Assembly: GCA_029262455.1 (NCBI GenBank)
Contig: JAJCZJ010000046.1
Coordinates: 32,754-96,753 of the forward strand
DNA: 64,000 bases
Source of the DNA: Deltaproteobacteria bacterium
GTDB lineage: Bacteria > Desulfobacterota > Binatia > HRBIN30 > CADEER01
Direction of reading: 5' to 3'
Under the pieces are notes generated by a model that made no database searches, was not told the origin of the DNA, and was given only the letters and a program-made list of their open reading frames with translations. Positions 18,550-28,046 of the stretch are shown piece by piece; position 1 is the first letter of the stretch, and each line of letters starts with the position of its first letter. The position numbers were made by a program, and so were the translations under genes.

Positions 18550-21500
18550 ATGAAGAAGGACCTCGAAGAACTCATCCGCGACGGAGACCTGAACGGCCTG
18601 ACCGGACTCCTTTCGAAGCTCTCGCCCGAAGAGCGCCAGGCATCGTCGAAAATCGCAATACAACTGGCGCACGTGGATTGGACCGCGGACCGGTTGTCGT
18701 TCCTGCCGTCGTTCATCTACGGCAGGTCGCTACAGACCGAGGCGGCGGCCGCAGCCGCTTTAGGGTGTTGTACGCTCACGCAGCTCAAGCGGCTCGGCAA
18801 GCGTGGATTGCCGCGCTCCTACGCCGCTCTCAAGGTTCTCTCGGATCGCAATTCCGAGTGGCTCGACGTTTGGGCGGGCAATGCACTCCGCACCTCGCCG
18901 GCGATCTGGCCAGCAGTTCGTCTTCTCATTCGAGCCGGACGCTGTGCGACGCCCGAAGTTCCCGAGTACACAATGGGTCTCACCACCGGCATCAAACATT
19001 CCTACCTCCTGCAACGCGATCTCGACCCCGATGACTTGAAGAACGTTTCCCTCGACGACATCACTCTTGTCGACGCGCTACAGGACGACCCTGATCTTCT
19101 CGATCGCGACCTCTGGAAGATCTTCGAAATCACCGGCACGAGTGAGTTCAGTCTAGGAGGCCACGACTCAATGGCCCGCTCCCATCATCGATACTCGCGC
19201 GTAACCTATGACCTCGGACCAAACCTCTGGAGCTGGTCGCTCGCGGAGCTCTCGAAGAGTGGCAAGCTTGCACGCAAGCGGTTGCTCGACTGCTGCCTGA
19301 CCACGCTGGTCGCGGAGTCGAATCGCGATCGAGCTCGTCCCTATCGCGCGCTACACGACGAGCTCCTGCCCACGACTGCCGACCTCACCGAGCGAAGCGC
19401 GCACTACTTGAGCCTGCTGCCCAGCCCAATCCCCGAGTTGTCCACGTTCGCACGAAAGATCGTCTCCGCTTTGGTCAAAGGAGGCCACCTCAAAGCAAGA
19501 GACACCCTGGCATACGTTCCCGGCCTGCTGGCACAGCGTGCGAAGGCTCCGGCAAAGGATGCCGTAAAGCTCCTCGACTACGCCTTTTCAACCAAAGATG
19601 AGGATCCTTCTGAGCTGTCGATGATTGCGGCTGATGGACTCGCACACCCTTCCCCCGACCTTCATTCGGCTACCATTGAACGCCTCGAAAACTGGGCGCC
19701 GAGCGCATCGAGCGAACTCGTCCAACGCGTTTCCGACCTGCGAGACAACGTAGCGCCTACGGTGCGCCATCGGGTCGACGAATGGCTGGCTGCAAACGGC
19801 TCGCGACACGCTCACGAACCAGGGGGCCCTGAGATCGAGAACTTGGTCGAAATGGCAAATCAGCTAGATCCCCCACTCGCCGAACTCGCCGCGATCCCCG
19901 ACCTGCTCACTGCTCTCGCCCAAGGCAGGATCGCAACCCCCGAAGTGCGCAGTGACGGTACCGACATCCCGCGCCTCGAGGCATCGGACCGGCTCGAACC
20001 AATCGCCGACCTCGATGAATTGATCGAGGCATGCGCTGCGAGAATCGAGGCCGAACCAAAAGACGAGGACGACATCGAGCGCTGCCTGGACGGAATTCTA
20101 CGCATGACCCACCTGAGGCCCACCGATTTTGAACGACGAACTAGTCCGCTCCGCAAGCGCCTAATGGAACTGATCCAGCTGCGTCGCGGAATCAATCTTC
20201 AACTTGCACTGGTCGCTTGGCTACGTGGCGTCGAACCGGTGCACGAAGGCGAAGATCTGATCTTGCCGTTGCCGGAAGAGAGACTTACGGGCTCGATTGG
20301 CGAAGATCTAACCTTTGAAGTCCAACGGGTCATGGACCTATGCCCGCTGATCACCAAATCAATATCACTACCGCTACCGGCGCTGCCTACCCACAAGCCA
20401 GGATGGATTGATCCGCCGGTCTTGGTCGAGCGCCTAATCGCCTGGCAAACCGCAGAACAAACTCCAACAACGGCGGAGTGTGCACTCGCCTTTCTTCGAC
20501 TTGCTCCCGAACACAGATCCGATGCCTTAAAATTGGCACAACCATTGCGAGGAGAAATCGGCGACGCCATGCGGTACTGCCTCGGCGGAGATGCCGAGGT
20601 CGGCGACAGTGCCGAACTCTGGGCAGCCGCCGCACGGACGCGTTCACCATGGGACGATGATCCCGCTGTCGATCAGCGGCATCCAGACCTCGGTCCCGAC
20701 GCCGGGCTGGCCGCACGCTACAAGTTTTCGCCCGAGTCGAATCACTACGAGTGCATCGAGCCGTGCTGGCACTACCACGGAATCAACTTCGATGCTGCGG
20801 AGCCATTTGCGGGCTGGGTTCAATACACGCAGCTGCCGTTTCCGCTCAATACACTCGGGGATACTTCACCCCGGACACTCACCGAGGCAACGCCGCGATG
20901 CGGCCATTGGGATCAAGACAAGCCCCTACCGGTGGCGCTCCACACCCGCGGCGGCCCAGCCGGCCCAACTCTGTGGCCTCTCGTACTGGAGCCATATTTT
21001 GCGAAGTCTTTTCAGCAACTAAATTACTCCCTCCAACTCGACGATCGCGCCCAAGTTGCTTCGGACCTCCCACCTCTACTGGATCAGGACGTTCCACTCC
21101 GGCCGATGACAATGCACACCTTGCTCTTAAGCCTCGGCGTCAAGGACTCGATGGCACGGCAGGCAGCGGTGGACGCGGCCAGTGCTGCCATCGAGGACGG
21201 ACGTTTGGGCCACCAAAGTCTCGCAGCGTATCTTGGGAGTCTTCTGCGGGCGGGCGTATTCTTACCCAATCGGCTCGCCGCCAGCCTATCGTTCGTCGCC
21301 GCTGCATCAAGGGCGCACAGCTACGTTGTCAGCCACGCCCTGCTCGGTGCACTGCAAGGGGAACCTCCAGAAGCCAAGTGGGTGAAGCGCGAGATGAAAC
21401 CCTATCTCGACCTCCTGCTCGAGCTCCTGACAGATCTCAAGCTTGGCGTTGACCATCCGGCCACCCGCGCCTTCATCACAGCCCTCGACTGCGGCGGCAA

Positions 21501-21648
21501 GACCGGGACGCAGGCGCGGGCACTGCTCGCCTTGAAAGGAATGACCCATCCGCGGATCGTCGAAGAGGTAATGGGAGTTCTCCTGAGCGGTCGGATTGTC
21601 CGCGTTCGTCGCTGGCAAGATCGCCGCGCAACGGCTACGAGCGATTGA
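18550..21648 (+). CDS. DUF6493-like protein, copy A (helical-repeat)
   Basis: A 1032-residue, largely alpha-helical protein without signal or membrane segments, so cytoplasmic. Landmarks are DALQDDPDLLDRDLWKIFEI near residue 185, RALHDELLPTTADLTERSAH near 275, HEAT-like helices to about 420, a Glu/Asp-rich hinge near 475-510, and a C-terminal segment around ASAAIEDGRLGHQSLAAYLG. The same landmarks in the same order are found in the protein at 23053-26013, so the two are paralogues. They match the DUF6493 proteins that neighbour SWIM zinc-finger genes in actinobacteria. No catalytic motif was identified. The start lacks a strong ribosome-binding site. Confidence 0.7.
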   Translation: MKKDLEELIRDGDLNGLTGLLSKLSPEERQASSKIAIQLAHVDWTADRLSFLPSFIYGRSLQTEAAAAAALGCCTLTQLKRLGKRGLPRSYAALKVLSDRNSEWLDVWAGNALRTSPAIWPAVRLLIRAGRCATPEVPEYTMGLTTGIKHSYLLQRDLDPDDLKNVSLDDITLVDALQDDPDLLDRDLWKIFEITGTSEFSLGGHDSMARSHHRYSRVTYDLGPNLWSWSLAELSKSGKLARKRLLDCCLTTLVAESNRDRARPYRALHDELLPTTADLTERSAHYLSLLPSPIPELSTFARKIVSALVKGGHLKARDTLAYVPGLLAQRAKAPAKDAVKLLDYAFSTKDEDPSELSMIAADGLAHPSPDLHSATIERLENWAPSASSELVQRVSDLRDNVAPTVRHRVDEWLAANGSRHAHEPGGPEIENLVEMANQLDPPLAELAAIPDLLTALAQGRIATPEVRSDGTDIPRLEASDRLEPIADLDELIEACAARIEAEPKDEDDIERCLDGILRMTHLRPTDFERRTSPLRKRLMELIQLRRGINLQLALVAWLRGVEPVHEGEDLILPLPEERLTGSIGEDLTFEVQRVMDLCPLITKSISLPLPALPTHKPGWIDPPVLVERLIAWQTAEQTPTTAECALAFLRLAPEHRSDALKLAQPLRGEIGDAMRYCLGGDAEVGDSAELWAAAARTRSPWDDDPAVDQRHPDLGPDAGLAARYKFSPESNHYECIEPCWHYHGINFDAAEPFAGWVQYTQLPFPLNTLGDTSPRTLTEATPRCGHWDQDKPLPVALHTRGGPAGPTLWPLVLEPYFAKSFQQLNYSLQLDDRAQVASDLPPLLDQDVPLRPMTMHTLLLSLGVKDSMARQAAVDAASAAIEDGRLGHQSLAAYLGSLLRAGVFLPNRLAASLSFVAAASRAHSYVVSHALLGALQGEPPEAKWVKREMKPYLDLLLELLTDLKLGVDHPATRAFITALDCGGKTGTQARALLALKGMTHPRIVEEVMGVLLSGRIVRVRRWQDRRATATSD

Positions 21649-21688
21649 ACAATCTCTCTTCGAAGCCAACGTCGCCACGGACCAAAAC

Positions 21689-23056
21689 ATGTCTCAAATC
21701 GCAGTCGCCCACCACTACCGGTACCTCTACCCATCGGAGCTGGACGAAGCTGGCAAACGGCACCGTCTCCGGCTGGCAACGAGCGGCGGCGTCGCTCCGA
21801 ACCCGCACTTCTTCAACGGCCGGCTCCTGCGACCACAGCGCGACGCGACGTTACTGCGTGGACTCATGAGTGTCGTGCAAGCACGGTATCACGTCCCCCC
21901 GGCAATGCTGACGAGAATTCTGCTGGAATCCGATCCAGTCGTCACCGCTGGCAGCGAAAGGCTGCGCTTCGAGGGATTCGCCGGCTGCGCGAGCGTCTAC
22001 GCGCGCGTCGACCTGTTGGCGACCGCCATCGACGGCGAGCTCTCCAACCACGGCACCACGAACGTCGATTTCAATCCACCGATGGTCGCCGCACTTGGCC
22101 GCATTCGCGATGGCGACGATGTCAGCTTGTCGGTCGGTTCGGACGAAGTCAGACTGCAGTACGGAGCGGATTCAATCGTCGAGAAGAAGGTCCGGTTGCC
22201 GACGCGCTGGCTCAAGAGCTTCGTCGAAGTACAGGCGTACCAGGCCCGCATGGAACCGGTCTTTTCGACTTCCGGAACGGAAGCGCATCGGTTTCTGCGT
22301 TCGATCCCCCGTTCGCGTACCGGTAGACGCGGATGCTGCGTCGTCGTCGCCGGCCGCGGACTTCGCATGAGTCAGGTTCCACGCGGCGCACACGTGCGCG
22401 TCGGTGGGATCGAGCGCCTGCGGCCGATCGAGAGCCTAGCCCTGCACGCAAAACAGCTGCAAGTCTTTCGCGACCCCGCTTCCACCGCCAGCGCCTGGGT
22501 CCTGGACTTTGACGATGCCCGCTTCAGTATCGTTCTCAGCCCAGACGTGTGGCGTGGCTTCTCAGGCGAAGGACAAGTTCTCGCCGATCTCGCAACCGAC
22601 GCGCCCGAGAAACTACAGCGCGTCCGGGCCGCCCTGCAATGGAGCACGGTCATCGACCCAGAAAGACTCTCACAAGATTCGGGATTCGGCGACAGCGATA
22701 TCGGCCCGACACTAGCAAGACTCGGGGCGCGTGGCTTGGTCGGATACGATCTCGTCGACAACGCCTACTTCCACCGCGAGCTGCCGTTTGACTTGTCCCT
22801 GATCGAGGCACTCCAACCGCGACTCAAGAACGCACGCAAGCTGGTCGACGAGCGGAAGGTGTCGATCGTCAGCCGCACCGGTACCAGCGCCGAAGCCTAC
22901 GTCGCGTCGAGCGACGTCGAACACCGCGTCGTCATCAACGGCGACGACGAACGTTGCTCGTGCCCCTGGTACGCCAAGCATCACGGCGAGCGCGGCCCCT
23001 GCAAACACGTCCTGGCAGCGAAACTCTACATCGACCAGAACGAGGCGGAGTTGTGA
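21689..23056 (+). CDS. SWIM zinc-finger protein
   Basis: A 455-residue protein whose C-terminus holds a SWIM zinc finger, CSCPWYAKHHGERGPCKHV (Cys-x-Cys, then Cys-x-His after a 13-residue spacer), at about residues 420-440. SWIM domains bind nucleic acid or mediate protein contacts. The rest has no clear family hallmark but contains a hydrophobic core and the segment RGLRMSQVPRGAHVRVGG. The start at 21689 is 40 bases after copy A of DUF6493, and the stop overlaps the GTG start of copy B by four bases, indicating one transcript with translational coupling. Confidence 0.8.
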   Translation: MSQIAVAHHYRYLYPSELDEAGKRHRLRLATSGGVAPNPHFFNGRLLRPQRDATLLRGLMSVVQARYHVPPAMLTRILLESDPVVTAGSERLRFEGFAGCASVYARVDLLATAIDGELSNHGTTNVDFNPPMVAALGRIRDGDDVSLSVGSDEVRLQYGADSIVEKKVRLPTRWLKSFVEVQAYQARMEPVFSTSGTEAHRFLRSIPRSRTGRRGCCVVVAGRGLRMSQVPRGAHVRVGGIERLRPIESLALHAKQLQVFRDPASTASAWVLDFDDARFSIVLSPDVWRGFSGEGQVLADLATDAPEKLQRVRAALQWSTVIDPERLSQDSGFGDSDIGPTLARLGARGLVGYDLVDNAYFHRELPFDLSLIEALQPRLKNARKLVDERKVSIVSRTGTSAEAYVASSDVEHRVVINGDDERCSCPWYAKHHGERGPCKHVLAAKLYIDQNEAEL

Positions 23057-26013
23057 AACCGTCGCTTTCCGAAGAACTCATCCTCCACGGCTTGGAAGTC
23101 TCGGAGCAGATGAGGTCAAAGCTCGACACTTGGGAGGTTCCGGAGACGCTGATCCCTTTGTTCGAAGGTGCCTCCGAGGCACAGCGAAAAGAAGTCTCGT
23201 CTTTCGTATTCGAGTGCGCGCGCAGAGAGCGAAATGACGGCTACTCACAAGCGGTGTCCTGCGTCGCTCTTGCGACGTGTTCGCTCGGACAGATCAAGAA
23301 GCTCGGTCAGTACGCGTTGCCGTTGCGGACTCACTACACCGTACGCATCCTCGCTGACCGGCGGCCCAAATGGATCGACGCATGGGCCGAATGGACCATC
23401 TCCTTGGGCAGGATGGAACGATATATCACGGACAATTGGGCCGTGGTTCGGGTTCTATCGCGCATGGGCGTGTGTGAGATGCCCGATAAACCCGAAACAA
23501 CTACTAGCATTGTCGGCGGCGTATGGGATGCATTTCTGCTGCGCCAGACTCTGGCGAATCGACGATACCCGACCGCAGAAGAGCGCCGCGCGCCGGGTGG
23601 CAAACTCCTTCTCAGGTGCCTACGCGACGACCCCGACCTCCTGAAGAACGATATCTGGGGCCTGTTCGAGATTCCTGGCCCGATGGCAATGAATCTCGCT
23701 GGCAGGGATCCGTACTGGGGATGGAGCGAGGCAATGGTCGAGCTCGCACGCGACGGAACAATGCCGCGCCAACGAATGCTGGACTCCATTCTCCACGCGC
23801 TGCAGAGCGACTTTCCCGAGAAGCAGGCGACTTGGTTCCGACGCCTTCACGATGCGCTCGAGCCCAGCAGCGAAGAGCGTGCTCAACGTGCGCAGTGCTA
23901 TCTCCGACTCCTCGACAGCTCGATCCCACCGATTGTGTCGTTCGCCACCACATCCGTCGCGTCGCTGGTCGCCGACGGAACGCTCGAAGGTAAGGAAGTG
24001 ATTCCGCGCCTGGGGTCGGCCCTGAGTGGGCGAACAAAGACCGCCGCAATGAAAGCACTCGCTGTCCTCGATCGAGTCAGCCGTCGAAACCAGAAGATCG
24101 CAAGACAGGCCGCCGAAGCGGCTTGCCAGGGATTGGCTCATGGCGCCGAAGAAGTTCAGTCCAGAGCGGCAGGACTGATCAGAAAATACGGCGACCCATC
24201 AGATCCGTCGCTCCGTGATCGTGTGACGTCCCTAGTAGACGGGACAACAGCGGTGGTTCGACCATCGCTTCTCGACTGGCTCGGCGAGAGTTCCCCCGTT
24301 GCCGAAGCTTCCAGCGAGGCCATCGATCTCCCAGATTTCGACAAACGTATCGCCGCACTCGATGCGAAATACGTTGAGGTCTGCGGTATTGCCAAAGTGC
24401 GCTCCGGAATCTCAGACCACCCCACGAACGATCTCGAATCAATCGAATTCGACGGCACCGAAGTACCGCGACTCGACCCCGACAAGGAGATCGTCCCGAT
24501 CGCGACCCTCGACGAACTGATCGAAGTCTGTGCCGCCGCGATCGAGGGCGCGCTCGACCCCGAAGAGATCGAGCGCGCCCTCGACGGAGTTGCCCGACTC
24601 CGTTTACTGCGCCCTGCAGACTTCGCAAAGCGCACCGCCCCACTGCTCAAACGGGTCAGCGGCACGAATGCCACTGGACCCCAGATCGCTTTGCTTCGAC
24701 AGGCACTTGCGCACTGGCTTGGACACAACCGAGACTCTGACGTCGTCGAGGGCGACGAGCACCTGCGGCCCGCCCGGCTGTGTACGCCCACACACCGTGG
24801 CTACTGGATCGATCCCCGGATCCTCGTACAACGAGCGATCCGCTGGAATGACCAGGCAGACGAAGTCGTCCTGCTAGACCAGGTGTATTCGCTCTTGCGT
24901 CTGGCACCTGATCGCCGCAACGAGGCGTTGCCCGCGGCCGCTCGAGTCGACGGCGAGTACGGCTGCGCGCTCCGCTACGCCTTTGGCGCCAGCCAGGAGA
25001 TCGGGCCGACCGCGCCCCTCTGGGTCGCAGCCGCGCGGGCGCGGGCACCGTGGTCCGACGATTTCCATGTCGACCGAGCACACTCCGGACTCGGCCCTGA
25101 CGGCGCACTCGCAGCTCGCTATCGCTGGTGGGCAGACGCGACCAAGTTTCTCGATCACTACGACGATCCAGAAACCTCGTACGCGCTCCGAATCGAGGTC
25201 CAGCCAAGAGTACCCGCCGCCGAGGACGACAGCGAATCCTATCGACCCGAGTCGATCTCGGAGAATTTCCCAACAGTCCTGGAACATCGCCGCTGGTCGC
25301 TAGGACACCTGGATATGTACGAATCGCCAAGCGACGAAGGGCCACTGTACCCAGGCGTTTGGCCGCTCGCCCGTGAATCGTGGTTCGCGCGCGGCGCCCA
25401 GCGGTTGTCCAACAACGCCCGCTACGGCCACATCAGCAATGACGAGATCTACATCGAGCCACTACTCGATGCGGACGTGCCGCTCCTCCCGATGGCCGAG
25501 CTGACGCTGGTTTTTGGGCTCTGCGCCAAAGCAACCGATCAGCATACGCTGGCGGTCGACGCCTTGACTGCCTGCATCGAGGACGGTCGCGTCACAGGAC
25601 CTGAGCTGGGCGACTGCGTCGCCAGACTCGTTGAATCGCCCCTACTGATGACGAATCGCCTGGCCAAGAATTTGTCGATCGTGGCGTCGGCCTCGGCGCT
25701 TCACGCATTCGTCGTTCGTCGACTCATCGAAAGTGCTCTGCAACCCCAAACCTCCGCCGCCAAGAAACAGTGGCTGCCTCTCTTGCCACTGCTGCGCGAG
25801 CTTCTAGTTGACCAGCACGAAGCGGTCACCAGCGTCGCTGCAAGAGCGCTCCTCCAAGATATCGCCGGTAAGGGAAAGGTCGGCGAATCCGCGAAAGCGC
25901 TACTCGCGCTTACTCCGGTCCTAAACCCGTCGCGAACGCGACGCGTGCTCCAGCAAGCCCTCATCGGGCGACTCGAGCGCGCCGAGCGATGGACCCGATT
26001 TTCTGCGCAATGA
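23053..26013 (+). CDS. DUF6493-like protein, copy B (helical-repeat)
   Basis: A 986-residue paralogue of the protein at 18550-21648. Shared landmarks are LRDDPDLLKNDIWGLFEIPG, FRRLHDALEPSSEERAQRAQ, the acidic hinge ending in VPIATLDELIEVCAAAIEG, the WVAAARARAPW segment, and the C-terminal ALTACIEDGRVTGPELGDCV. A GTG start gives the GTGA overlap with the SWIM gene; an in-frame start further upstream would run through the SWIM coding sequence. The copies differ enough to suggest an old duplication rather than recent gene doubling, and the two may form a heteromeric complex with the SWIM protein (inference). Confidence 0.75.
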   Translation: MKPSLSEELILHGLEVSEQMRSKLDTWEVPETLIPLFEGASEAQRKEVSSFVFECARRERNDGYSQAVSCVALATCSLGQIKKLGQYALPLRTHYTVRILADRRPKWIDAWAEWTISLGRMERYITDNWAVVRVLSRMGVCEMPDKPETTTSIVGGVWDAFLLRQTLANRRYPTAEERRAPGGKLLLRCLRDDPDLLKNDIWGLFEIPGPMAMNLAGRDPYWGWSEAMVELARDGTMPRQRMLDSILHALQSDFPEKQATWFRRLHDALEPSSEERAQRAQCYLRLLDSSIPPIVSFATTSVASLVADGTLEGKEVIPRLGSALSGRTKTAAMKALAVLDRVSRRNQKIARQAAEAACQGLAHGAEEVQSRAAGLIRKYGDPSDPSLRDRVTSLVDGTTAVVRPSLLDWLGESSPVAEASSEAIDLPDFDKRIAALDAKYVEVCGIAKVRSGISDHPTNDLESIEFDGTEVPRLDPDKEIVPIATLDELIEVCAAAIEGALDPEEIERALDGVARLRLLRPADFAKRTAPLLKRVSGTNATGPQIALLRQALAHWLGHNRDSDVVEGDEHLRPARLCTPTHRGYWIDPRILVQRAIRWNDQADEVVLLDQVYSLLRLAPDRRNEALPAAARVDGEYGCALRYAFGASQEIGPTAPLWVAAARARAPWSDDFHVDRAHSGLGPDGALAARYRWWADATKFLDHYDDPETSYALRIEVQPRVPAAEDDSESYRPESISENFPTVLEHRRWSLGHLDMYESPSDEGPLYPGVWPLARESWFARGAQRLSNNARYGHISNDEIYIEPLLDADVPLLPMAELTLVFGLCAKATDQHTLAVDALTACIEDGRVTGPELGDCVARLVESPLLMTNRLAKNLSIVASASALHAFVVRRLIESALQPQTSAAKKQWLPLLPLLRELLVDQHEAVTSVAARALLQDIAGKGKVGESAKALLALTPVLNPSRTRRVLQQALIGRLERAERWTRFSAQ

Positions 26014-26030
26014 CGCCTCCCAGGCCTCGG

Positions 26031-26600
26031 TCATGACTTGCCCCCGTCGCGCTGCGGCTGCTCGCGCACGAGCCAATAGTGCTCCAGCGCCTGCTCGATC
26101 GTGGGATCGAGACCGCCACTCGCATCGAGCTTCCACCAGAGATACGCCACCACCGCGCAAACCTGCTTCGCGTTGTAGTCTGCAAAATCTGCGCGGCTGT
26201 GCTCGCCCATCGTTCCACCCCCCCAGACCTTGGCGACCTTCTGTCCCTCAGCCTGCGGCGTCAGAAACGTGCACAGCCGTGACTCCGGTCCACCACATTC
26301 CAACTCTCCGCGAATATCGGCGATCAAGTAAGCCGGCAAATAGAATCGCAGCGCTGCAGCTGAAAAGAACGACAGCGCCGTGCCCCAGCCATCGGGTGCC
26401 TGATTGAGGAACGCAACATCGAGCTCGCGCCAGTCAGTCCTTCCGCGAAAGTCTTCGGCCAAGGCAGCCGGCTCTTCACCATAAGTGCTGTCGGTCAGCC
26501 GGTCGTCGCCGGGATACTGCACCTCGGCGAAGGCGTCCTCGATCAGTGCAATCAGCTGTTCCCCGAATCCCTGGCCACGGCTCTGCGGGCCCTCACTCAC
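26031..26600 (-). CDS. DUF6714 family protein
   Basis: A 189-residue protein with the segment LIEDAFAEVQYPGDDRLTDS, a DWRELDVAFLN stretch and ALRFYLPAYLIADIRGEL. These match the DUF6714 family of small proteins often found next to polymorphic-toxin or SUKH genes; the function is unknown. A GTG at 26600 is chosen because of a GAGGA ribosome-binding site nine or so bases upstream; the frame is open for 16 more codons before that, with no conservation. It converges on copy B of DUF6493 with a 17-base gap. Confidence 0.65.
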   Translation of the reverse strand: MSEGPQSRGQGFGEQLIALIEDAFAEVQYPGDDRLTDSTYGEEPAALAEDFRGRTDWRELDVAFLNQAPDGWGTALSFFSAAALRFYLPAYLIADIRGELECGGPESRLCTFLTPQAEGQKVAKVWGGGTMGEHSRADFADYNAKQVCAVVAYLWWKLDASGGLDPTIEQALEHYWLVREQPQRDGGKS

Positions 26601-26915
26601 TTTTCTTGATCCTCGGGCGCGCAACCGGAATTTCGTAAAACAACACAAACTTCACCGATCAATCTCCCTCCCAGCACAGCGCACGGCATGCCCGGTCCCT
26701 GTAGGCGAAACGAATCACCAGTTGATATCCCGATCTGGGACGCTTGCTCAATGGAGTCGGGTCGGCCACCGAACGATGACCTCAACAAGTATTCATGCTC
26801 ACGGGACCGGTCAGCACGCTGCGGAGCAGGTGACGCTCTTTCTGTGGCATCCATCGCGCGCGCGGAGTAGCAATAGGCTCGCCCCTGTCCACAGGTCAGC
26901 CGAGGAGAAGAACGC
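26601..26915. other. Divergent intergenic region
   Basis: These 315 bases separate the divergent DUF6714 and EF-hand-like secreted protein genes. No gene, hairpin or repeat stands out. Promoters for both neighbours are expected here but could not be placed. Confidence 0.5.
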
Positions 26916-28034
26916 ATGCAGCCGCAATTCAAACTATTCGCTCGAATCGTTTCTGCATTGGCGTGGGCAACGGCTTCAGCAGCGTTCGCTCAAGACTGCC
27001 CATGTGACTGCAACCAAGACGAGGCGGTTCGGGTCGCCGAGCTCGTAACATCAGTACGAATCGCCACTGGCTCCACAAGCCTCGACGCCTGTCCATCGGC
27101 CGACCGAAACGGCAACGACACCGTCGCAGTGAACGAACTGATCGGATGCGTGCGCGCCGCCCTCGAAGGGTGCGAAGCGATCAAAGGCGGTCCACCGCCC
27201 GGCATACGGCGCTTCTCGCTCGATACTCGACGCAGCGAGCTGATCTCGACACTCCCGGCAGCCGGGGACTTCCCCACACCCGGATTCACTGGATACCTCG
27301 ACCTCCGCGCCCGACGAGTATTCCAGTCCAACACGTTCTTTCTCGATGTCGTCGGATCCTCGGAGTATCTCTCCGTCGACATACCCACGGTCGGCAGCGC
27401 TCTATGCGTTCGGCCCATCCGCGAGGAATTCCCAGTGCTAAACGCCGGCGTGCTCTACTGCGCGCCCGGCAACCGCGTCGGTCTAGCGCTGAACCAAGAC
27501 CGGATAGCCGGCGTGATCGCCGCTTGCCAAGACGATGGTCTGGCCTGTACCGCCGACAGCGACTGTGCAACCGGCATTTGCTTCGGAAGCGCCGACTGCA
27601 ACGAACTCGGCGGCACAATTGAACCATCGATCGGAGCCGGCGTTTGCATCGGCCCAATCGTCGGCACTCTCCGCGACGAGACCTCGGAAGCAGGTTCAGC
27701 TCTCATCTCGCCAGACCCCGTCGCCGGACGAATCGTCGGGCTGCCGGTTCAGATCGTCACTGAAACCTCGCTCCCGTGCGGCGACGAACCAGACGCCCCG
27801 GGAATGACCACGCCCATCACCTTGACAACCGGAGTCGCCAGCGCTCGCCTAGACGACGTAAACCGGGGCGCTGGGGAAGTTCTCGAAACGCAGAGCGCCG
27901 GCGTGCCGTTTGATTGCGACCGATGGACCGGAGAGAACAGCCCGGGCACACTCGTCTTCTCCGCTCCAACCCTTGATGTCGACACTGGAGTAGGAACCAC
28001 CGACCTGATCTCGACCTGGCGCTGGGTCGACTAA
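26916..28034 (+). CDS. Secreted protein with paired EF-hand/dockerin-like loops
   Basis: A 372-residue protein with a clear signal peptide ending ASAAFAQ. The mature protein begins with CPCDCNQDEAVRVAELV, a 12-residue EF-hand-like loop, and a second loop DRNGNDTVAVNELIGCVRAA. This matches the N-terminal module of the protein truncated at position 1. The remaining about 290 residues hold Cys pairs and a CTADSDCATGICFG segment but no known catalytic domain. It is probably extracellular or surface-bound. A GAGGAG ribosome-binding site precedes the ATG. It shares a transcript with the SDR gene 12 bases downstream, most likely by proximity. Confidence 0.8.
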   Translation: MQPQFKLFARIVSALAWATASAAFAQDCPCDCNQDEAVRVAELVTSVRIATGSTSLDACPSADRNGNDTVAVNELIGCVRAALEGCEAIKGGPPPGIRRFSLDTRRSELISTLPAAGDFPTPGFTGYLDLRARRVFQSNTFFLDVVGSSEYLSVDIPTVGSALCVRPIREEFPVLNAGVLYCAPGNRVGLALNQDRIAGVIAACQDDGLACTADSDCATGICFGSADCNELGGTIEPSIGAGVCIGPIVGTLRDETSEAGSALISPDPVAGRIVGLPVQIVTETSLPCGDEPDAPGMTTPITLTTGVASARLDDVNRGAGEVLETQSAGVPFDCDRWTGENSPGTLVFSAPTLDVDTGVGTTDLISTWRWVD

Positions 28035-28046
28035 CTCGGAGAATCG

